64,000 nt of DNA from Alphaproteobacteria bacterium (lineage in GTDB: Bacteria; Pseudomonadota; Alphaproteobacteria; Micavibrionales; Micavibrionaceae). The DNA is taken from contig JAGRKE010000008.1 of the NCBI GenBank assembly GCA_020442385.1, forward strand, positions 1-64,000. Reading direction: 5' to 3'. The position numbers were made by a program, and so were the translations under genes. Positions 45,463-54,603 of the stretch are shown here, in pieces (within the stretch, counting starts at the first letter, position 1; each line of letters opens with the position of its first letter). The notes under the pieces were generated by a model. That model searched no databases and was not told the DNA's origin. It saw nothing but the letters and a program-made list of their open reading frames with translations.

Positions 45463-45478
45463 CCCGCCTGCGCGGGGA
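45463..45478. repeat. Short GC-rich palindrome upstream of guaB
   Basis: CCCCGC (45463-45468) and GCGGGG (45473-45478) flank a 4-base loop. GCAAATC (45438 onward) and GATTTGC (45489 onward) lie around it as a longer inverted repeat. Such palindromes are common between alphaproteobacterial genes. It sits in the guaB leader, so it could be a regulatory hairpin or a mobile REP-like repeat. There is no T run. Confidence 0.4.
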
Positions 45479-45545
45479 CGCTTCGCGATTTGCAGGTGAG
45501 TTATACGGGATTTTCGCAGAAATGCAAGGACTTTATCTGGCAATG

Positions 45546-46205
45546 CTAGCCGCGAAAGCCGGTGGCGACCAGATATTGCTCGCTCGACTCTTTGCGGCTG
45601 GCTTTGGGTTTGACGTGCTTAACGCTTTTGAAGGTCTTTTTCATCTCAGCCATCAGCGTGTTTTGCGCGCCGCCCTGAAACACCTTGGCGACAAACACGC
45701 CCTCAGGCTTTAAAACTTCGCAGGCGAAATGATAGGCCGCCTCAACCACCGCCATAATGCGCAAGTGATCGGTTTGCTTATGCCCGGTGGTATTGGGGGC
45801 GATATCGCTCATCACCACATCGACCTGCACGTCCGAACCGCCGAGCATGTCTTTGAGTTTATCGGGCGCATCATTATCCATGAAATCCATCTGCACAAAA
45901 TCAACCCCGCCGAGGCTGTCGATCTCCAGCAGATCAATCGCGACGATTTTTGCGCATTTTTTCTCCAGCGCCACCTGACACCAGCCGCCGGGGGCCGCGC
46001 CCAAATCGACAACAATCATGCCGGGCCGGAGCAAATCCAGCTTTTCATCTATTTCCTTGATCTTAAAAGCCGCGCGGGAGCGATAACCGTATTTTTTCGC
46101 CTCTTCCACGTACGGATCATTAAGCTGGCGTTGCAGCCAGCGCGTGGAGGAGGTTTTGCGGCCCTTGGCCGTTCTGACCTTTGATTTTGGTTTATTCCGT
46201 GACAT
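45546..46205 (-). CDS. rlmE: 23S rRNA 2'-O-methyltransferase (RlmE/FtsJ)
   Basis: Methylates the ribose of U2552 in 23S rRNA during late 50S assembly. The 219-aa protein has YRSRAAFKIKEIDEKLDLLRPGMIVVDLGAAPGGW (SAM site DLGAAPGGW), VMSDIAPNTTGHKQTDHLR with the catalytic Asp, and the C-terminal FKSVKHVKPKASRKESSEQYLVATGF. A basic start KSKVRTAKGRK is typical. It directly abuts the small membrane protein gene at 46206. Confidence 0.96.
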   Translation of the reverse strand: MSRNKPKSKVRTAKGRKTSSTRWLQRQLNDPYVEEAKKYGYRSRAAFKIKEIDEKLDLLRPGMIVVDLGAAPGGWCQVALEKKCAKIVAIDLLEIDSLGGVDFVQMDFMDNDAPDKLKDMLGGSDVQVDVVMSDIAPNTTGHKQTDHLRIMAVVEAAYHFACEVLKPEGVFVAKVFQGGAQNTLMAEMKKTFKSVKHVKPKASRKESSEQYLVATGFRG

Positions 46206-46550
46206 CTAGAGCACCATAGCCATACTTGAGACAAAAAACACGACAAAATACAGGCCGATCGAGCTGGCCATCACGATACTTTTGTCGTTTTTCGCGGAAA
46301 AATGCAAAAATCCGAGATAAAGAATATAAAACAGCGTGTAGATCACAAGGCCGCGATTAAAGGCGCTCATATCCACGAGGGTTAGAATTCCGCGCGGATA
46401 ACCAAGCGCAATCATCATCTCCACCTGCATCCTTAGAAGGAAAATACAGCCCAGAACGTATAAAAGGGCAGTGCGGCGGTGTGGTTTCGGCGCGGCCAAA
46501 AACACCAGCGGCAACCAGATAAAGTCAATATATTGAAGAATATGCGCCAT
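46206..46550 (-). CDS. Small membrane protein, 114 aa
   Basis: Not recognised. Four hydrophobic stretches (about residues 6-20, 25-48, 60-84 and 90-112) suggest a four-pass inner-membrane protein. It abuts the rlmE start, so the two probably share a transcript, although rlmE may be driven from its own promoter too. It diverges from the M48 protease gene with about 43 bases between starts. Confidence 0.6.
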   Translation of the reverse strand: MAHILQYIDFIWLPLVFLAAPKPHRRTALLYVLGCIFLLRMQVEMMIALGYPRGILTLVDMSAFNRGLVIYTLFYILYLGFLHFSAKNDKSIVMASSIGLYFVVFFVSSMAMVL

Positions 46551-46592
46551 GATCTATTTCGTCTTAAACAAGTTTCGACTAGGATGTCACAG

Positions 46593-47942
46593 ATGGAGCC
46601 ACGCCTAAAGATTTTTATTTTGTGCTTAATGACCGTGCTGGCGGCGTTGGTCAGCTCCTCCGCGCACGCGCAAGTGATTATCCGCGACACCGAAATTGAA
46701 AACACCTTCAAAAGCTGGATTACCCCGCTGCTTGAATCCGCCGGCATGGGTGATGAAAGCGTCAATCTTATTCTGGTACAAAGCCCGGAAATCAACGCCT
46801 TTGTTGCGGGCGGGGCCAATATTTTCATCTATACCGGCCTGATCAATAAGACCGAAACGCCGGAAGAGCTGATCGGGGTGATGGCGCACGAGTTGGGCCA
46901 CATTACCGGCGGGCATCTCATTCGAGGACGGCAAGCGATGGAGCGCGCCTCTTATGAAAGTATTTTGGGCACAGTCCTTGGTATCGGCGCGGCCATTCTT
47001 TCGGGCAATGGCGAGGCGGCCAATGCCGTAATTACAGGCTCCAGCTCTCTGGCGCAACGGCGCTATCTCGCCCATAGCCGGGTACAGGAATCGAGCGCCG
47101 ATCAAGCCGCTTTGAAATTCATGGACAGCGCGCAGATTAATCCCAAGGGCCTGATCAGTTTCATGGAAAAGCTGGAATCCGAGGAGTTCCTGCCCGCCGA
47201 GCGACAGAGCGAATATGTGCGCACCCACCCGCTCACCCGTAACCGTATCAGCATTTTAGAGAACAAGGTCGAACAATCAGGCGACCTTAGCATTGCCACC
47301 CCGCCAAGTTGGAGCGACGAGCATGCACGCATGAAAGCCAAGTTGCTCGGCTTTATTGATCCGGGACGCGTGCAATGGACCTATAATGACAGCGACACTT
47401 CGATCCCTGCGCGTTACGCCCGCGCCATTGCGAAATACCGGGAGAACCGCGTCGATCAGGCTTTAGCGGAAATTGACAGCCTCCTCGCGCTTGAGCCGGA
47501 TAACCCCTATTTTCAAGAGCTTAAGGGACAAATGCTGGTGGCTTTTGGCCGCGTAGCGGAATCTCTGCCCTATTACCGCAAGGCGGTTACGGGCGCGCCG
47601 GAAGCCTCGCTCATTCGTATTGATCTGGGCAAAGCGCTGATTGAGTCGCGCGGCGGGGATGACTCTCTCCGTGAAGCCATTAAAATCCTAGAACGTGCGC
47701 TGATTGATGAGCCGCGCTCAACGCGTGCACATCGCCTGCTTGCCACCGCGTACGGCAAGCTGGGCAATGAGCCTGTGGCCAAGCTGCATCTGGCCGAGGA
47801 AGCGGTTTTGCAGCGCCGCCTGCCCTACGCCAAGGAATTGGTCAATAACGCGCTCGCCTCTTTGGATCAAGGCAGCCGCGAAGCCCTGCAGGCCCGTGAT
47901 TTGCTGGCCGATATCGCTGTCCTTGAAACTCAGGAAGAATAA
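46593..47942 (+). CDS. M48-family zinc metalloprotease with TPR repeats (BepA-like)
   Basis: Periplasmic protease that probably controls outer membrane protein assembly, like E. coli BepA. The 449-aa protein has a signal peptide (KIFILCLMTVLAALVSSSAHA), the M48 motif HELGH (His99-Glu100-x2-His103), and the third ligand region RVQESSADQAAL. Four or more TPR-like helices fill the C-terminal 200 residues (for example YARAIAKYRENRVDQALAEIDSLL). The TAGGA 8 bases before the ATG at 46593 supports that start; the open frame starts further upstream. Confidence 0.9.
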   Translation: MEPRLKIFILCLMTVLAALVSSSAHAQVIIRDTEIENTFKSWITPLLESAGMGDESVNLILVQSPEINAFVAGGANIFIYTGLINKTETPEELIGVMAHELGHITGGHLIRGRQAMERASYESILGTVLGIGAAILSGNGEAANAVITGSSSLAQRRYLAHSRVQESSADQAALKFMDSAQINPKGLISFMEKLESEEFLPAERQSEYVRTHPLTRNRISILENKVEQSGDLSIATPPSWSDEHARMKAKLLGFIDPGRVQWTYNDSDTSIPARYARAIAKYRENRVDQALAEIDSLLALEPDNPYFQELKGQMLVAFGRVAESLPYYRKAVTGAPEASLIRIDLGKALIESRGGDDSLREAIKILERALIDEPRSTRAHRLLATAYGKLGNEPVAKLHLAEEAVLQRRLPYAKELVNNALASLDQGSREALQARDLLADIAVLETQEE

Positions 47943-48064
47943 GGATTTTTTGTAACAAATCTGGGCTTTTGCGCGAATCTGTCCTATGAGGCGTATACAA
48001 AGCTTATAGTTTTCAGCTACAGTGCCCTTTAAGGTGGATTATCAATAGATTAAGGAGATCATCG

Positions 48065-48805
48065 GTGCGGTTTATATATTTGATTTTGGCTTTTTCCCTT
48101 CTGACAACCAGTTTTTTTGCCGCAAACGCGCAGGCGCAAGAGGCCTTGAGCAAAAGCGATGTCGAAGACATCATCAAAGACTATCTAATGGATAATCCCG
48201 AGCTGATTTTGGATTCACTGGATGCCTACCGCGCCAAGCAAGAAGAAATGGAAAAGGCCAGCGCCGAAGAGAGTATTGATAAGAATATTGACTATCTAAC
48301 AAGTAAAAATGCGCCCTCTGTCGGGCCCGTCGATGCGGATGTCACGGTTGTCGAATTTTTTGATTACAATTGCGGATATTGCCGCAAAGCCCTGCCCGAT
48401 ATTCAAACGCTGGCCAAAGAGGATAAAAAGGTCCGCTTTGTCTTCCGCGAAATGCCGATTTTAAGCCCGAACTCTGCCGAAGTTTCAAAATGGGCTTTGG
48501 CTGCGCACAAACAAGGCAAATATTTCGAGATGCACTCTGCGCTCATGGATCAAAGAGGCACGCGCACTGCCGATACCATCAAAAAACTGGCTGAAGAGCT
48601 TGGTTTAGACGTTGGCAAACTGGAGAAAGATGCCAACTCTGACGCTGTTAAAACCGAACTAGAAAAAGACATGATGATGGCGCGCGAGATTGGTATTCGC
48701 GGCACACCTGCCTTTATCATCGACGGACAGCTCTATCCCGGATATCTGGGTGAGGACGGTTTGAAGCAGGCTATTGAAACGGCCCGCAAAAACGGCGATA
48801 AATAG
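48065..48805 (+). CDS. DsbA-family thiol-disulfide oxidoreductase (CGYC)
   Basis: Periplasmic thioredoxin-fold protein, likely with disulfide isomerase or reductase activity. The 246-aa protein has a signal peptide (about 1-24), a helical N-terminal region, then VVEFFDYNCGYCRKALP with Cys103/Cys106 and the cis-Pro loop IRGTPAFIIDG. The N-terminal helical extension resembles ScsC/BdbD-like relatives. GTG start at 48065 with AAGGAG 8 bases upstream. It is followed by a second member of the family after 35 bases. Confidence 0.9.
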   Translation: MRFIYLILAFSLLTTSFFAANAQAQEALSKSDVEDIIKDYLMDNPELILDSLDAYRAKQEEMEKASAEESIDKNIDYLTSKNAPSVGPVDADVTVVEFFDYNCGYCRKALPDIQTLAKEDKKVRFVFREMPILSPNSAEVSKWALAAHKQGKYFEMHSALMDQRGTRTADTIKKLAEELGLDVGKLEKDANSDAVKTELEKDMMMAREIGIRGTPAFIIDGQLYPGYLGEDGLKQAIETARKNGDK

Positions 48806-48840
48806 GGCGGTTAAACCCTTAAAGAAAGCGGCACGCTTTT

Positions 48841-49452
48841 ATGATTAAGAATATCGTTCTGGGCGTTCTATGCCTGGCCATCGCCTTTGTCGGCTATCAG
48901 ATTTTTGATGCTTACCGCGTACGCGGCGCGCTGGCTGATGTGGAAGCGCCACTGCAAACCGGGCCGCAAGATGCGGATCTGGAGGTTGTTGAATTTCTTG
49001 ATTATGGCTGTCCGTATTGCCGCGAAGCCCACCCCACCATTATGGAGGCCGTGCAACGTGACGGACGTGTGCGCTATATTCCGCGCCCGGTTGCGTTCCT
49101 AGGGCCGGAATCAGCCTATGCAGCGGTCGTGGCTTATGCCGCCGCGCAGCAAGATAAATTCTTTGAAATGCACGATGCGCTCATCCGCAATTTCGACAAC
49201 TTTAATGAGACCACGATGCCCAACATCGCCGCGCAGGCCGGCGCAGACCCCGCGCTGATCCAGCAACAGCTGGATAAAGGGTATTTACAGGAACAGGTGC
49301 TGGAAAATCTGGATCTGTTCGAGGCCATGGGCACGAACGCGACCCCGACTTTTGTGATCGGTGGGGATATGATTTACGTGCCGGAAGGACGCATGCCCAG
49401 CGTTGATGATTTTTTAGAAATGTTTAACAAAGCCCGAGGAGAGGCCCAATGA
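48841..49452 (+). CDS. DsbA-family thiol-disulfide oxidoreductase (CPYC)
   Basis: Second periplasmic thioredoxin-fold protein in tandem. The 203-aa protein has an N-terminal membrane anchor or signal segment (about 4-22) and VVEFLDYGCPYCREAHP with Cys57/Cys60. ATPTFVIGGDMIY carries the cis-Pro loop. It overlaps the copper chaperone gene by 4 bases. The different CxxC sequences (GY versus PY) suggest different redox potentials and roles for the two. Confidence 0.9.
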   Translation: MIKNIVLGVLCLAIAFVGYQIFDAYRVRGALADVEAPLQTGPQDADLEVVEFLDYGCPYCREAHPTIMEAVQRDGRVRYIPRPVAFLGPESAYAAVVAYAAAQQDKFFEMHDALIRNFDNFNETTMPNIAAQAGADPALIQQQLDKGYLQEQVLENLDLFEAMGTNATPTFVIGGDMIYVPEGRMPSVDDFLEMFNKARGEAQ

Positions 49453-49886
49453 TCCGCTTTATCTTTTCTTTATTCGCCGTTGTTCTGATGATCGCCGCGC
49501 CCGCCAATGCGCAAGATATCGTCATTAAGAATGCCTATTCCTACGCCAGCGCGCCGACGCAAAAGAACGGCGCGGTCTTTATGGTGATTGAAAATACAGG
49601 CGCGCAGGATGATGCCGTTTTAAGCGCGCGCGGTGATGTGGCCGAGCGCATTGAGCTGCACACTCATATCATGGACGGTGAAAAAATGATGATGCGCGAA
49701 GTCGAGCGCTATGACATCCCGGCCGGACAAAGCGCAGAGCTGAAACCCATGGGCCATCACATCATGCTGATGAATTTGGCTGCGCCTTTGAGCGCCGGGG
49801 AGCATTTCCCGCTGACCTTAAATTTTGAGCATGCCGTACCTATTGAAGTGGATGTGAAAATCGTAAATCCCGGAGAGCACCCTTGA
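49449..49886 (+). CDS. Periplasmic copper chaperone PCu(A)C
   Basis: Binds Cu(I) and delivers it, typically to the Cu(A) site of cytochrome oxidase. The 145-aa protein has a signal peptide (about 1-21) and the defining motif H-x10-M-x21-H-x-M: His71, Met82, His104 and Met106 match it exactly. It overlaps the upstream DsbA-like gene by 4 bases and aroQ by 4 bases. The two DsbA-like proteins next to it fit a redox partnership in copper delivery. Confidence 0.93.
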   Translation: MIRFIFSLFAVVLMIAAPANAQDIVIKNAYSYASAPTQKNGAVFMVIENTGAQDDAVLSARGDVAERIELHTHIMDGEKMMMREVERYDIPAGQSAELKPMGHHIMLMNLAAPLSAGEHFPLTLNFEHAVPIEVDVKIVNPGEHP

Positions 49887-50323
49887 ATATCCTCATCCTC
49901 AACGGCCCGAATTTGAACATGCTCGGCATTCGCGAGCCGGAGATTTACGGCGCGAAAACCCTTGATGAAATCGAAGCAGACTGCCTTGAAAAAGCCCAGA
50001 GTCTGGGCTTTGCCGTTGATTTTCGCCAATCCAACCATGAAGGTGAGCTGGTTGACTGGATTCAAGACGCGGCGATTAACATGGATTTTAAGGCGCTGAT
50101 TATCAATGCGGGCGCCTATACCCACACCTCGGTTGCTCTGCATGACGCCCTGAAAATCCTCGATATTCCGATTATTGAGCTGCATATTACCGACCCGAAA
50201 AAACGCGAAAAATTCCGCCATATCTCTTACATAGAGCCACTTGCAACCGATACGATCAGCGGCCACGGCCCGCAAGGATATTGCGTCGCGCTGGAGCGCT
50301 GTGCAGAGATCTTAAAGTCTTAA
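49883..50323 (+). CDS. aroQ: Type II 3-dehydroquinate dehydratase
   Basis: Third step of the shikimate pathway. The 146-aa protein is of the dodecameric type II class. It shows LNGPNLNMLGIREPEIYG with catalytic Tyr22, the flexible loop, NAGAYTHTSVALHDAL and IELHITDP with conserved His. Its ATG overlaps the copper chaperone stop by 4 bases. aroQ-accB-accC-aat is a frequent order in alphaproteobacteria. Confidence 0.96.
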   Translation: MNILILNGPNLNMLGIREPEIYGAKTLDEIEADCLEKAQSLGFAVDFRQSNHEGELVDWIQDAAINMDFKALIINAGAYTHTSVALHDALKILDIPIIELHITDPKKREKFRHISYIEPLATDTISGHGPQGYCVALERCAEILKS

Positions 50324-50403
50324 ACAATGCGTTTTGACTTTTACCCGCAACTGCTGTAATCAGGGACGTTGGTTTCGGTGATAATTACCTAAGAATTTAA
50401 ACA

Positions 50404-50862
50404 ATGAAGATTGATTCAAAAGCAATTAAAGAGCTGGCCGAGCTGCTCGATGAAACAGGCCTGAATGAAATTGAAGTGGCCGATGGCGATAAAGCCATCC
50501 GCGTGAGCAAAGGCAGCGGCGTTGTTATGGCCGGCGGCCCAGCACCAGCAGCGGTGGCAATGGCCTCTGATCCGGCTGTACCGCAACAAGCCAATACAGG
50601 CGCGCCCGATACAGTGGCCCACGCCCATCCTGGTGCCGTAACATCCCCGATGGTCGGAACAGCCTACATGGCGCCCGAACCAGGTGCCTCAGCCTTTGTT
50701 ACAAAGGGTGACAGCGTCAAAGCCGGCGATACGCTGATGATTATTGAGGCCATGAAGGTTATGAACCCGATTAAGGCCGAAAACTCAGGTACAGTGACAC
50801 AAATTCTGGTGCAGGACGGTCAGCCGGTTGAGTTCGGCGACGTTCTTATGGTCATCGAATAA
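50404..50862 (+). CDS. accB: Biotin carboxyl carrier protein of acetyl-CoA carboxylase
   Basis: Carries the biotin that shuttles CO2 in acetyl-CoA carboxylase. The 152-aa protein has an N-terminal dimerisation region, an Ala/Pro/Gly-rich linker (about 40-75), and the biotinyl domain with [10 protein letters not shown], biotinylated at Lys118. accC follows after 14 bases. Confidence 0.97.
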   Translation: MKIDSKAIKELAELLDETGLNEIEVADGDKAIRVSKGSGVVMAGGPAPAAVAMASDPAVPQQANTGAPDTVAHAHPGAVTSPMVGTAYMAPEPGASAFVTKGDSVKAGDTLMIIEAMKVMNPIKAENSGTVTQILVQDGQPVEFGDVLMVIE

Positions 50863-50876
50863 GATAGATTTCTATT

Positions 50877-52226
50877 ATGATCAAAAAAATCCTCATCGCC
50901 AATCGTGGAGAAATTGCCCTGCGGATTATTCGCGCCTGCCGCGAGATGGGGATTGAAAGCGTGGCTGTGCACTCCACGGCGGACGCAAACTCCATGGCGG
51001 TGCGTCTGGCCGATGAGTCGGTATGTATCGGCCCGCCTAAAAGCCATGACAGTTATCTCAATATTCCAGCCATTTTAAGCGCTGCCTCACTGGTGGGCGC
51101 AGACGCGATTCACCCGGGCTATGGGTTCTTGTCCGAAAACGCACAATTTGCCCGCATGGTCGAAGAACACGGCTTTATCTTTATCGGCCCAACGCCCGAG
51201 CATATCGAGCAAATGGGCGATAAGGTTATGGCCAAACAAACCGCGCAAAAGCTGGGCCTGCCGGTTGTTCCGGGTTCAGAAGGCGGCGTTGATACAGCCG
51301 ATGAAGGTTTGGAAATCGCCGAAGAGATGGGCTTTCCTGTCATTATCAAGGCGGCCTCTGGCGGCGGCGGTAAAGGGATGCAGGTTGTACGCGAGGCCGG
51401 AGAGTTTAAAGAATTGTTTTCCCGCGCGCGCAGTGAAGCCAAAGTTAATTTTGGCGATGACACGGTTTATATCGAAAAGTTCCTCGAAAAGCCCCGCCAT
51501 ATTGAGATTCAGGTGTTTGGCGATACGCATGGCAATGCCATCCATCTGGCCGAGCGCGATTGTTCAATTCAGCGCCGTCACCAAAAGCTGGTCGAAGAAG
51601 GCCCCTCGCCTGTCTTAACTGAAGAATTACGCCATGAGATTGGATCTTTGTCCGCAGATGCCATCCGCGAGATGGGCTACCGCGGCGCAGGCACAATTGA
51701 ATATCTCTATGAAGACGGCAAATTCTACTTCATGGAAATGAACACCCGCATTCAGGTTGAACACCCGGTGACTGAAATGATCACAGGGATTGACCTGATC
51801 GCCGAACAAATCCGGGTTGCCAATGGTGAAGAGCTGAGCTTCCAGAAAGACCGCTTCCACCTGCGTGGCCATGCGATTGAAGTACGAATCAACGCCGAAG
51901 ACCCGGACACCTTTATGCCCTCACCGGGTACAATCAAGCAGTTCCACGCCCCCGGCGGGCTGGGCGTACGTTTTGATAGCGCGATTTACGGCGGCTATGC
52001 GATCCCGCCTTATTACGACTCCATGGTTGGGAAGCTGATTGTACACGGGCGCACGCGTGAGGAATGTATCCGCCGCTTGCGCCGCGCCATTCGTGAAACG
52101 GTTGTTGAGGGGGTTAAAACCACTCTGCCGCTGCATTACTGGATTACCGAACAAGAAGACTTCATCAGCGGTGATTACACTATTCATTGGCTGGAGAAGA
52201 AGCTGCAAGAGCGCAGCGAGTCTTAA
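50877..52226 (+). CDS. accC: Biotin carboxylase subunit of acetyl-CoA carboxylase
   Basis: ATP-grasp enzyme that carboxylates biotin. The 449-aa protein has [22 protein letters not shown] at its start, the Gly-rich ATP loop [14 protein letters not shown], and [15 protein letters not shown] with the ATP/metal-binding residues. Length is normal. Operon with accB; aat follows about 48 bases downstream. Confidence 0.98.
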   Translation: MIKKILIANRGEIALRIIRACREMGIESVAVHSTADANSMAVRLADESVCIGPPKSHDSYLNIPAILSAASLVGADAIHPGYGFLSENAQFARMVEEHGFIFIGPTPEHIEQMGDKVMAKQTAQKLGLPVVPGSEGGVDTADEGLEIAEEMGFPVIIKAASGGGGKGMQVVREAGEFKELFSRARSEAKVNFGDDTVYIEKFLEKPRHIEIQVFGDTHGNAIHLAERDCSIQRRHQKLVEEGPSPVLTEELRHEIGSLSADAIREMGYRGAGTIEYLYEDGKFYFMEMNTRIQVEHPVTEMITGIDLIAEQIRVANGEELSFQKDRFHLRGHAIEVRINAEDPDTFMPSPGTIKQFHAPGGLGVRFDSAIYGGYAIPPYYDSMVGKLIVHGRTREECIRRLRRAIRETVVEGVKTTLPLHYWITEQEDFISGDYTIHWLEKKLQERSES

Positions 52227-52274
52227 GCTCTTCAAAAATTTCATAAAGATATAAAATCTCTATATAATGGCGTT

Positions 52275-52937
52275 ATGCAGCTTGTTTTAACGCCGGAATT
52301 GATTTTAGAAGCCTACCGCCACGGCCTGTTTCCCATGGCCTATAGCGGGGACAGCGAATATGTGCACTGGATTTGCCCGGAATTGCGTGGCCAGCTGCCC
52401 ATTGCCGAGCTGCATATTCCGCGCCGTTTGAACCAAACGCTGCGCGCTGCGCCCTTTGATATCCGCATCGACATAGGCTTTGAAGCCGTCATGCGCGCCT
52501 GCGCCGAAAAACGCCAAAAGCGCCCGGAAACATGGATCAATGAGGAAATTATTGAGAGTTTTTGCGCCCTGCATGAGCGCGGCCACGCCCACAGCGTCGA
52601 ATGCTGGGACGGATCGAAACTGGTCGGGGGCGTATACGGCCTGAAAATCGGCGCAGCCTTTTTTGGAGAAAGCATGTTTTCGCGTGCCCGCGATGCCAGT
52701 AAAATCGCGCTGGTGCATCTCACTGCGCGGCTGTGGAGGGGCGGTTTTCGTATCTTTGATACGCAATTTATCAACGACCATCTAAAGCAATTCGGTGTTT
52801 ATGAAATTCCCCACGAGCGCTACATGCAGCATTTAAATGATGCGCTAGGGCATAATGCTGATTTCGCACTTAATGATTTAAGCACGGCCAATATTCTCGA
52901 GGAATATCTGAATATGAAACGCGAAACTGGCGTTTAG
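52275..52937 (+). CDS. aat: Leucyl/phenylalanyl-tRNA-protein transferase
   Basis: Adds Leu or Phe to proteins beginning with Lys or Arg and so marks them for ClpAPS. The 220-aa protein has the family features LILEAYRHGLFPMAY, WICPELRGQLPI, SVECWDGSKLVGGVYGLKIGAAFFGESMFSR. ClpS and ClpA are also encoded in the window, so the N-end rule path is complete in this region. TATAAT at 52263-52268 lies only 7 bases before the ATG and may be coincidental. Confidence 0.96.
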   Translation: MQLVLTPELILEAYRHGLFPMAYSGDSEYVHWICPELRGQLPIAELHIPRRLNQTLRAAPFDIRIDIGFEAVMRACAEKRQKRPETWINEEIIESFCALHERGHAHSVECWDGSKLVGGVYGLKIGAAFFGESMFSRARDASKIALVHLTARLWRGGFRIFDTQFINDHLKQFGVYEIPHERYMQHLNDALGHNADFALNDLSTANILEEYLNMKRETGV

Positions 52938-53587
52938 TTTTCAGCTGGAATATCTGTGGCCTCGGGCGCAGCCGGGATCGCATCATCCTCCAGCTCCCCT
53001 TCGCCGCGCTGCTCAGCTTCTTTTTGTTCGGCCTTAGGCTGCGGCGTTTTTGCCTCTAAACAATCCAGAACCCAGACATCATAAAAAGGATGATCCATGG
53101 AGGATAGGCCCGGCGAGGACGCAAACATCCAGCCGCTAAACACCCATTCAGGGGTTTCTTCTTGTGTGGTTGTATCTTTGACTACCTGCCATATTTGCAA
53201 GAACGCAGCGGATTCAGGTTGTTCAATAGGTGGAGCTTTGCGGCAAGCCTGCACGCGGATAAAAAGCGAGCCAAATTTGACAGTTGAACCGACATTGGCT
53301 TCAAAGGTCGAGGTCCGCGCTGTGGTCTTTTCCAGCGATTGCAGCTTCACAACCGGGTAATCGACCATCGCAACAGGTTCTTCTTCGATGACCTCTTTCG
53401 CCTGTTCCTCGGCCGGTGGAGGCGCCGCTTCTTCAGCAGCCTGTTTCTGCGCGGCTGCCGCGGCATTGATAACAGCTTCGACAGCAGATTGAGGTTCTTC
53501 CTGTGCCATAGCAAAGACGACAAAACACATCATCAAACATGATGTCAGAATGACAAAAAGCAAAGGTTTACTCGGCTTGCTTGTCAT
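52934..53587 (-). CDS. DUF2155 domain protein, secreted
   Basis: Conserved alphaproteobacterial protein of unknown function, usually encoded between aat and mlaD as here. The 217-aa protein has a signal peptide (about 8-29, ending AMA-QEE), a Pro/Glu/Ala-rich linker, and the DUF2155 core with TTARTSTFEANVGSTVKFGSLFIRVQACRK and WVFSGWMFASSPGLSSMDHPFYDVWVLDC. The tail is acidic and Glu-rich. It overlaps the mlaD stop by 20 bases and converges on aat by 4. Confidence 0.9.
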   Translation of the reverse strand: MTSKPSKPLLFVILTSCLMMCFVVFAMAQEEPQSAVEAVINAAAAAQKQAAEEAAPPPAEEQAKEVIEEEPVAMVDYPVVKLQSLEKTTARTSTFEANVGSTVKFGSLFIRVQACRKAPPIEQPESAAFLQIWQVVKDTTTQEETPEWVFSGWMFASSPGLSSMDHPFYDVWVLDCLEAKTPQPKAEQKEAEQRGEGELEDDAIPAAPEATDIPAEN

Positions 53588-54041
53588 TTTTATCGTCGGC
53601 TTCGGAAACGCTGAAGATAAATTCACCCAGCAACTGTTCAAGATTTTGCGGGGCCTGCGTATATTGTATACGCCCGCCGGACTTTATCATCTCTTCATCC
53701 GCGCCCGGCTCCAGCGCCAGATAACGCCCACCAAGCAGGCTCTCGGAGCTGATCACCGCGGCTGTATCGGTTGGCAGCTCAATACCCGGATCAAGGCTCA
53801 TATGTACGCGCGCAAGATAGCTTTGTGCATCAAGCTCAACGTCGGTAACAGAGCCAACCTTCACACCGCTAATCTGTACATCATCGCCGGCCGCCAAGCC
53901 GCCAATGCCGGAAAAATCGGCGCTTAAATCAAAGCCGCTGGGCGTGGCAACATTGCCCACCTTGTAACCAAAAAGAAAAAAGGCCGCTGCGCCCAAAATG
54001 ACAACCGCCCCTAAAATTGTTTCAACAACACTGCGTTTCAT
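53568..54041 (-). CDS. mlaD: MlaD-type lipid-binding protein of the Mla transporter
   Basis: Periplasmic MCE-domain protein anchored in the inner membrane that receives lipid from the MlaFE pump. The 157-aa protein has an N-terminal membrane segment (about 8-27) and the MCE domain with GGLAAGDDVQISGVKVGSVTDVEL and SLLGGRYLALEPG. The pump genes mlaE and mlaF are 46 kb away. This split arrangement, with mlaD between DUF2155 and NDUFA12, is usual in alphaproteobacteria. Confidence 0.93.
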   Translation of the reverse strand: MKRSVVETILGAVVILGAAAFFLFGYKVGNVATPSGFDLSADFSGIGGLAAGDDVQISGVKVGSVTDVELDAQSYLARVHMSLDPGIELPTDTAAVISSESLLGGRYLALEPGADEEMIKSGGRIQYTQAPQNLEQLLGEFIFSVSEADDKNDKQAE

Positions 54042-54126
54042 ATTTTAAATCCCTAAAAACAAAAGCAAAAATAAAATGCCTCTCTAACGGTTTAGCTTAA
54101 AACCCTGCGCAGGGCAATAATGCGCT

Positions 54127-54540
54127 TTATTTTGGCGGGCTCCAGGCTGTGTAATCCCCGGTTGCCTTGTCGCGCCGACCGCCCTTTAGAATATGGCCGG
54201 GCGGGCGATAGGCATGATTTGTCCCGGTCATATTGGCTTTGTGCGGCTTTTGCCATTCCCGGCGGAAAGACGGTGTATCCTCATCGGGAATCTCATCGCT
54301 TTGATGATGCAGCCAGCCATGCCACTCCGGCGGAACGCTGCTCGCCTCAGGCGCGCCTTTATACATGACCCAGCGGCGCTCGCGCTTGTAACCGGGACGC
54401 GGCTTGGCACGGTAATATTTATTGCCCAGCGCATCACGGCCCACACACCGGCCACCCGATGTGAGGGTAAAAAGCGAAATATGCGCGGGCGATAACGCCC
54501 CTAAAAAACTGAGTAATCCCATAGCTGTCAAAACTTTCAT
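54127..54540 (-). CDS. NDUFA12-type complex I accessory protein
   Basis: Homologue of the 17.2-kDa NADH:ubiquinone oxidoreductase subunit found in mitochondria and alphaproteobacteria. The 137-aa protein (start taken at 54540) has GRDALGNKYYR, RRWVMYKGAPEASSVPPEWHGWLHH, and the C-terminal QKPHKANMTGT and AYRPPGH motifs ending ATGDYTAWSPPK. The frame is open much further upstream, but that region overlaps the RidA-like gene and lacks homology. It precedes mlaD on the minus strand by about 86 bases. Confidence 0.93.
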   Translation of the reverse strand: MKVLTAMGLLSFLGALSPAHISLFTLTSGGRCVGRDALGNKYYRAKPRPGYKRERRWVMYKGAPEASSVPPEWHGWLHHQSDEIPDEDTPSFRREWQKPHKANMTGTNHAYRPPGHILKGGRRDKATGDYTAWSPPK

Positions 54541-54603
54541 GACATTTACAATTGAGCCAAAGTATGGCAGATCAGACCATAAGACAAAAGGATTTTTAAG
54601 ACA

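Noticed and set aside
45463..45478. CCCCGC/GCGGGG as a guaB purine riboswitch
   Set aside because: A simple 6-bp hairpin without the three-way junction of purine riboswitches; more like a scattered palindrome.
52263..52268. TATAAT before aat as a promoter
   Set aside because: Only 7 bases from the ATG and no matching -35; likely chance in AT-rich DNA.
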